Shown: positions 60,412-64,000 of the stretch, piece after piece | How the letters are laid out: the number at the start of each line of letters is the position of its first letter | Position numbering within the stretch: position 1 is the first letter of the stretch | Assembly (NCBI GenBank): GCA_000729835.1 | Contig: JFHB01000031.1 | Coordinates: 62,001-126,000, forward strand | From: Atkinsonella hypoxylon | Taxonomy: Eukaryota; Ascomycota; Sordariomycetes; Hypocreales; Clavicipitaceae | Length of the DNA: 64,000 nucleotides | Direction: 5' to 3' | The notes under the pieces: generated by a model | Database searches by the model: none | Told to the model about the DNA's origin: nothing | The model's input: only the letters and a program-made list of their open reading frames with translations | Translations under genes and position numbers: made by a program

Positions 60412-60443
<32 letters not shown>
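60412..60443 (+). repeat. T32 homopolymer in the leader region of the LRR gene
   Basis: An unbroken run of 32 T, about 690 bases ahead of the start codon, in a generally pyrimidine-rich zone. Such runs are nucleosome-depleting promoter elements in fungi and are prone to length change. Confidence 0.8.
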
Positions 60444-61134
60444 CTCCGTCTATAGTGAACCACGATACTGACATGTCGTCACTGTGGCCATATTGAATTT
60501 CTTATTTGTGTGTGTATGTGTGTTTGTGTGATTTTTTTTTTCCGCTGTGTTCTAATGAGCAATCTCGAGAGTGTCGCGCGATTTATCTTGAAGCATCCTG
60601 TACAACCACGCTCAGAATTTTCAGAATTGCCTGTTCGAGGTTGATAGCTCCTGTTCATTCGTCACTACACCATCGCGCCGTGAAGTTTCTTCTTTTCTCA
60701 GATGCTTTATGTGAATATGTCATTGCAATCAGCGGTGCTACAATTTTACAGTCCGCGGCCCTTGAGGGACGTGTAATTGTCCTCGCCGCGCCCAGAACTT
60801 GTTATCGCCTGTTTGAATCTGCCCGCTTGATGCAGCAAAGCATTTGTTGCACAACCTCACTGAACATTCCTTGACTTGTTGCATTTGACTTTGAGGTATT
60901 ATACCTGCTAATCGGCATCAGCAAGCCAGACAGGTGTTAAGTGAGGACGGAAAGCTTCAACAGCTGCGTTTGAGGATAGAGACCAAGACTGCATTTTGCT
61001 CCTCCTGCACTGGCGTTCCCGCTTCCTCACTCTTGTCCTTCTTCCGAGTTCGAGCCTTGGCTTCTTCGACATCAGAATATATTAAAAGCTCCTTACGGTC
61101 AAGTTGCCACATGGGCGTGTGAAACTTTGACAGT

Positions 61135-63770
61135 ATGGACTCTGAAAACGGAGAACACTTCATAAAGGTAAGCTGCCCATGTTTGGCTGGCGTGTGCGCC
61201 ATATTCATCATGATAAATTCTCTAGCAAGCTGCAAAAAGCCGGTCTGACTCTGTTTTAGCAATTGGCTGCCTTCGTGCGCACTCATGAAAAGGCTCTTGC
61301 CAATGCCTTACAATTCCAGCGTCGTGAGGTGCGCCACCGACTGTCGCAAAGCACGACTTCTGCCACGATTCCCTCGTACCCGACCTTACCAGAACGCCCT
61401 TCCACTTCCTTCTCCTCGACAGGATCATTGGCAGCAGCTTTTTCGCTAGGCTCTTTAAATTTCACGTCACATAATGTCAAATCCGCCAAGTTAGCTCTCA
61501 CACCCCATCACCTTTTTTTTTTGCTCTCTCGATTCGAAGACTTGGGTATCAATGTCGGGCCTATGAAAGTACGCCTGGAAAACCTTCACGACAGTTCATC
61601 ATCGACGAACTATGTCTCATTCCTTGGAAATTCACAGCGTGCCCAGAGCCGTGGCTCTGACGTCGGGTCAATACACTCCGTCTCCAGCATGCGTAGCGTT
61701 ATGTCGGGCATGTCTGCGTTATGGAGTAGTCTGGGAATCGGTGCAAGCATATCCGCTGCTCGGACAGAGCGCCATAGAGCAGCTATACAAGCCGACCTGA
61801 AGTACTTGTACTCTGCCTTCACTAAAATTCCGTGCCTCAGACTCGCTCCTGACTGGCGAGCCAGACTAATAAGTGGATATGAGGAATTCCCGTTCGACTC
61901 TGCAGTACCTTTATACGTTTTTAAGAACCTACAGGCCCTTGAGATTAACAGCCTCGACTTCCGCCAGTTCTTTGGCTGGGATCGTCTTGCAGATCAACTC
62001 CGGTCGCTGAGCTTGAAGCATGCCGGAATTGATGATCCCGCAGACATATTAATCGACATCGTCTTGGATGACATGGACAAAAGACGCCGGCGGACTTCTA
62101 AATCTCAATCCTCACCAACAACGACCTGGGCTGCCACTAACAGCCCTCGTCGAAGTCCCGTTATTGCGCCGCCTGAGCTTGTCAGAGCCGCCTCAGCGCC
62201 TGGCTCTCCGGAACACCGAACCCTCCTCGCTGAGCTTCGCCTAGGCTCCATGACGCCGAATGAACCAGTGGTAGAAGATGGTGAGAGTTCTGACAATGCT
62301 AGGCACTCACTCTCTCGTGAGGACTCGGAGAACTTTCTCAGATCCCCAGGCAAGGTCTCACGACCTCGAAGCATCTCCCCATCTCGCCCTACAAGCTCTA
62401 AGACCAACAATTCGCACGCGAGATCATCTCAACAGCGTATCCGACGCTCTGGCTCAGGGAGCTCTCATTCAAGTCTTTCTGAGTCATGGCACCATCATAC
62501 CCGCGGTAGCTCTAGTAACCTCCTAGCCATGGGTATTTTGCCAGCATCTAAGTGGCGATTCCTACGGCACCTTAGCTTGTCTGATAATGCCATTACGTCC
62601 ATCCCCTCTTACAGTTTGGCTCCACTGTCCAACACGCTTTACTCACTTGACTTGTCATCTAATCTGTTCAGTCAGGTTCCTGACAGCTTGACTACCTTAA
62701 CAGCTCTCCGTGCCTTGAATCTTTCTCACTGCATGATCGATTCGCTGCAGTCTTTGACTCGCAACCCTCTCCCTGCCATTGCTGCCCTCAATCTAAGGGC
62801 TAACCGACTCCAGTCTTTAGCTGGAATAGAGAAACTATATCCGCTGGAACGACTCGATCTCCGAGACAACCTACTCACCGACCCACTCGAGCTTGCCAGG
62901 TTGACTGGCATTCCCGACATTCGCGAAGTTTGGCTGGAGGGCAACCCGTTCACACGTACCCACAAGAACTACCGCATCACTGTCTTCAACCTCTTTAGGT
63001 CCGCACCCGGCTATACTGAGGACATTGTGATTGACGGTTCCGGTCCAAGCTACGCAGAGAAGCGTCTATTGCTTGAAAGAGCTCCCATTCCCGAGTCTGT
63101 ACCTGTAGTCAAGTCAAAACCTGCCAACGGCCCTGTTATTGTGGATGTCGGCAAGCCTGCCATCATTCACAGCGAGCCCAAGGAACCCATTTCGTTACGT
63201 AAGGAGCGGCCTGTAGCCAAGGCCGTGACAGACGAAGTCAACACGGCCACGTCCCGACATCGTAAGGTGTCCAAAAGACGTATCGTCGATCTTGCTACTG
63301 GCGACAGCATTACGTCGCCTCGTCCTTCAGAATCTTTCAAAGAGCCCGTCAAAACACCCATCGAGAATTTGGAACGAGATGACAGACCGGCATCAATTCA
63401 GTTTCAGAAGTCTCCATTACCACCCGTTATTTTGTCAGAAAATGGCAACAACCACGTCTCTTCAGCCTCCTACGAGAGACCACCTGTAGCTATCATGCCA
63501 CACTCTCATGATGGTTTACGATCTGCGGAAGAGTCGCCTCAGTCGCAAGACTGGGATACAAGCGGCGAGATGTACCGTAAAAAAATTGAGGCGCTACGCG
63601 ATAGAGTTGGTCGCGGTTACCTCAGCGTGCTAAGCGAGGAGAGTTGGGATGGAAGCAACACTCCTTTTCTATCTCCAGGAGTTCCATCCCTTGCAGCGCT
63701 TCGAACTGGTCACGTATCTCGACATGTACCTCAAGCACAAGCCGTCCACAGCGGGCGCACGTTAGGCTGA
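61135..63770 (+). CDS. Leucine-rich-repeat protein, probable signalling scaffold
   Basis: Two exons, 61135-61167 and 61260-63770, give 847 aa. The 11-codon first exon (MDSENGEHFIK) joins QLAAFVRTHEKALANALQFQ in frame, giving one helical start. Next come a Ser-rich stretch; LTPHHLFFLLSRFEDLGIN; a second conserved block PLYVFKNLQALEINSLDFRQF; a long Ser/Pro/Arg linker (about 280-440); then five to six LRRs at about 442-580 (LRHLSLSDNAITSIP, LYSLDLSSNLFSQVP, LRALNLSHCMIDSL, IAALNLRANRLQSL, LERLDLRDNLLTDP, IREVWLEGNPF). A KNYRITVFNLF cap and a disordered tail follow. It is cytosolic by composition. The arrangement is like nischarin/Sog2-style scaffolds of fungi, but partner and pathway cannot be read. 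Confidence 0.88.
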
Positions 63771-64000
63771 TGCCTGCGCATGTAGTCGGGGTCGATGACG
63801 ACGCTACTTCCCACAATGTGTCACACCATACTCCTCAGTTTGATACCATTTGGTCCCAAGTTATGCCGTTCTACATTTTCTGTAGCCGAGCGTTTGTCGG
63901 TTGTACCTTGTCACACCGAAAACGCATGAGTGCTTGTTCTTTTATAGGAATAAATTCCTGAAATCGATACATACCCCCTTGTAGTTTTGATGGTCGAGTT
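63771..64000. other. 3' flank of the LRR gene
   Basis: Short non-coding stretch to the window end. It includes GGAATAAATTCC near 63948-63959, a possible polyadenylation context. Confidence 0.45.

Larger units (their letters stand above)
53810..61134. other. Second gene-poor stretch
   Basis: 7.3 kb with no supported gene. Contents: inverted repeat CTAATAGTT/AACTATTAG at 56414-56470; TACTCCGTA or TACGGAGTA at 57169, 58658 and 59444; a CCTAGGTAGGTAGGTAG tract at about 57248-57264; tandem repeats of GACATGGC (about 59423-59443) and of a 13-base unit GCGACCATTGACC (59717-59742); and a T32 run at 60412-60443. The last kilobase is pyrimidine-rich and probably the promoter and leader of the LRR gene. 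Confidence 0.55.

Overview
The window looks like nuclear DNA of a filamentous ascomycete, probably a sordariomycete and perhaps Hypocreales. Genes are monocistronic and protein-coding, and most are broken by 50-165 bp GT-AG introns. The products have typical Pezizomycotina architectures: a P5B ATPase, an NRPS, an E3-binding protein of pyruvate dehydrogenase and a long TFIIIC subunit. Intergenic microsatellites of the TAGGTACC and TACGGAGTA kind fit the same group. The species call is inference; no rRNA, mitochondrial or bacterial signal was seen. Gene structures were read by hand from splice sites and family conservation.

Layout. 1.5-3.5 kb (-): 3-phosphoglycerate dehydrogenase, eight exons. 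5.0-6.4 kb (-): nucleosome assembly protein NAP1. It is divergent from a 13-exon P5B-type transport ATPase (YPK9/ATP13A2 family) at 7.7-12.4 kb (+). 13.0-14.4 kb (+): cyclopropane-fatty-acid-synthase-like methyltransferase. 15.8-16.9 kb (+): tail-anchored UBC6/UBE2J-type E2. It is convergent with a TFIIIC B-block-binding subunit (TFC3) at 17.3-23.1 kb (-). 23.6-24.6 kb (-): a Faf1/C1orf131-like ribosome-biogenesis protein.

25.6-36.1 kb (+): a 10.4 kb ruined non-ribosomal peptide synthetase with the order partial C-A-T-C-A-T-C-A-T-C. It carries six in-frame stops, three frameshifts, an internal deletion in the second adenylation domain and a missing 5' end. It is followed by a gene-poor stretch to 43.3 kb that holds at most short coding relics. 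43.3 kb (+): conserved-looking hypothetical protein. 45.2-46.6 kb (+): PI-PLC-X-domain protein. 48.4-49.7 kb (+): a fungal protein with a candidate C-terminal frameshift. 50.9-52.3 kb (-): PDX1, divergent by 541 bp from a two-membrane-segment mitochondrial protein at 52.9-53.8 kb (+). A second gene-poor stretch of 7.3 kb precedes a leucine-rich-repeat protein at 61.1-63.8 kb (+).

Most intact genes are single-copy housekeeping functions: serine synthesis, chromatin, Pol III transcription, ER ubiquitination, rRNA processing and mitochondrial metabolism. The accessory part is the dead NRPS locus with its empty flanks. It reads as a secondary-metabolite locus that has been lost, leaving no intact tailoring, transporter or regulator gene in the window.
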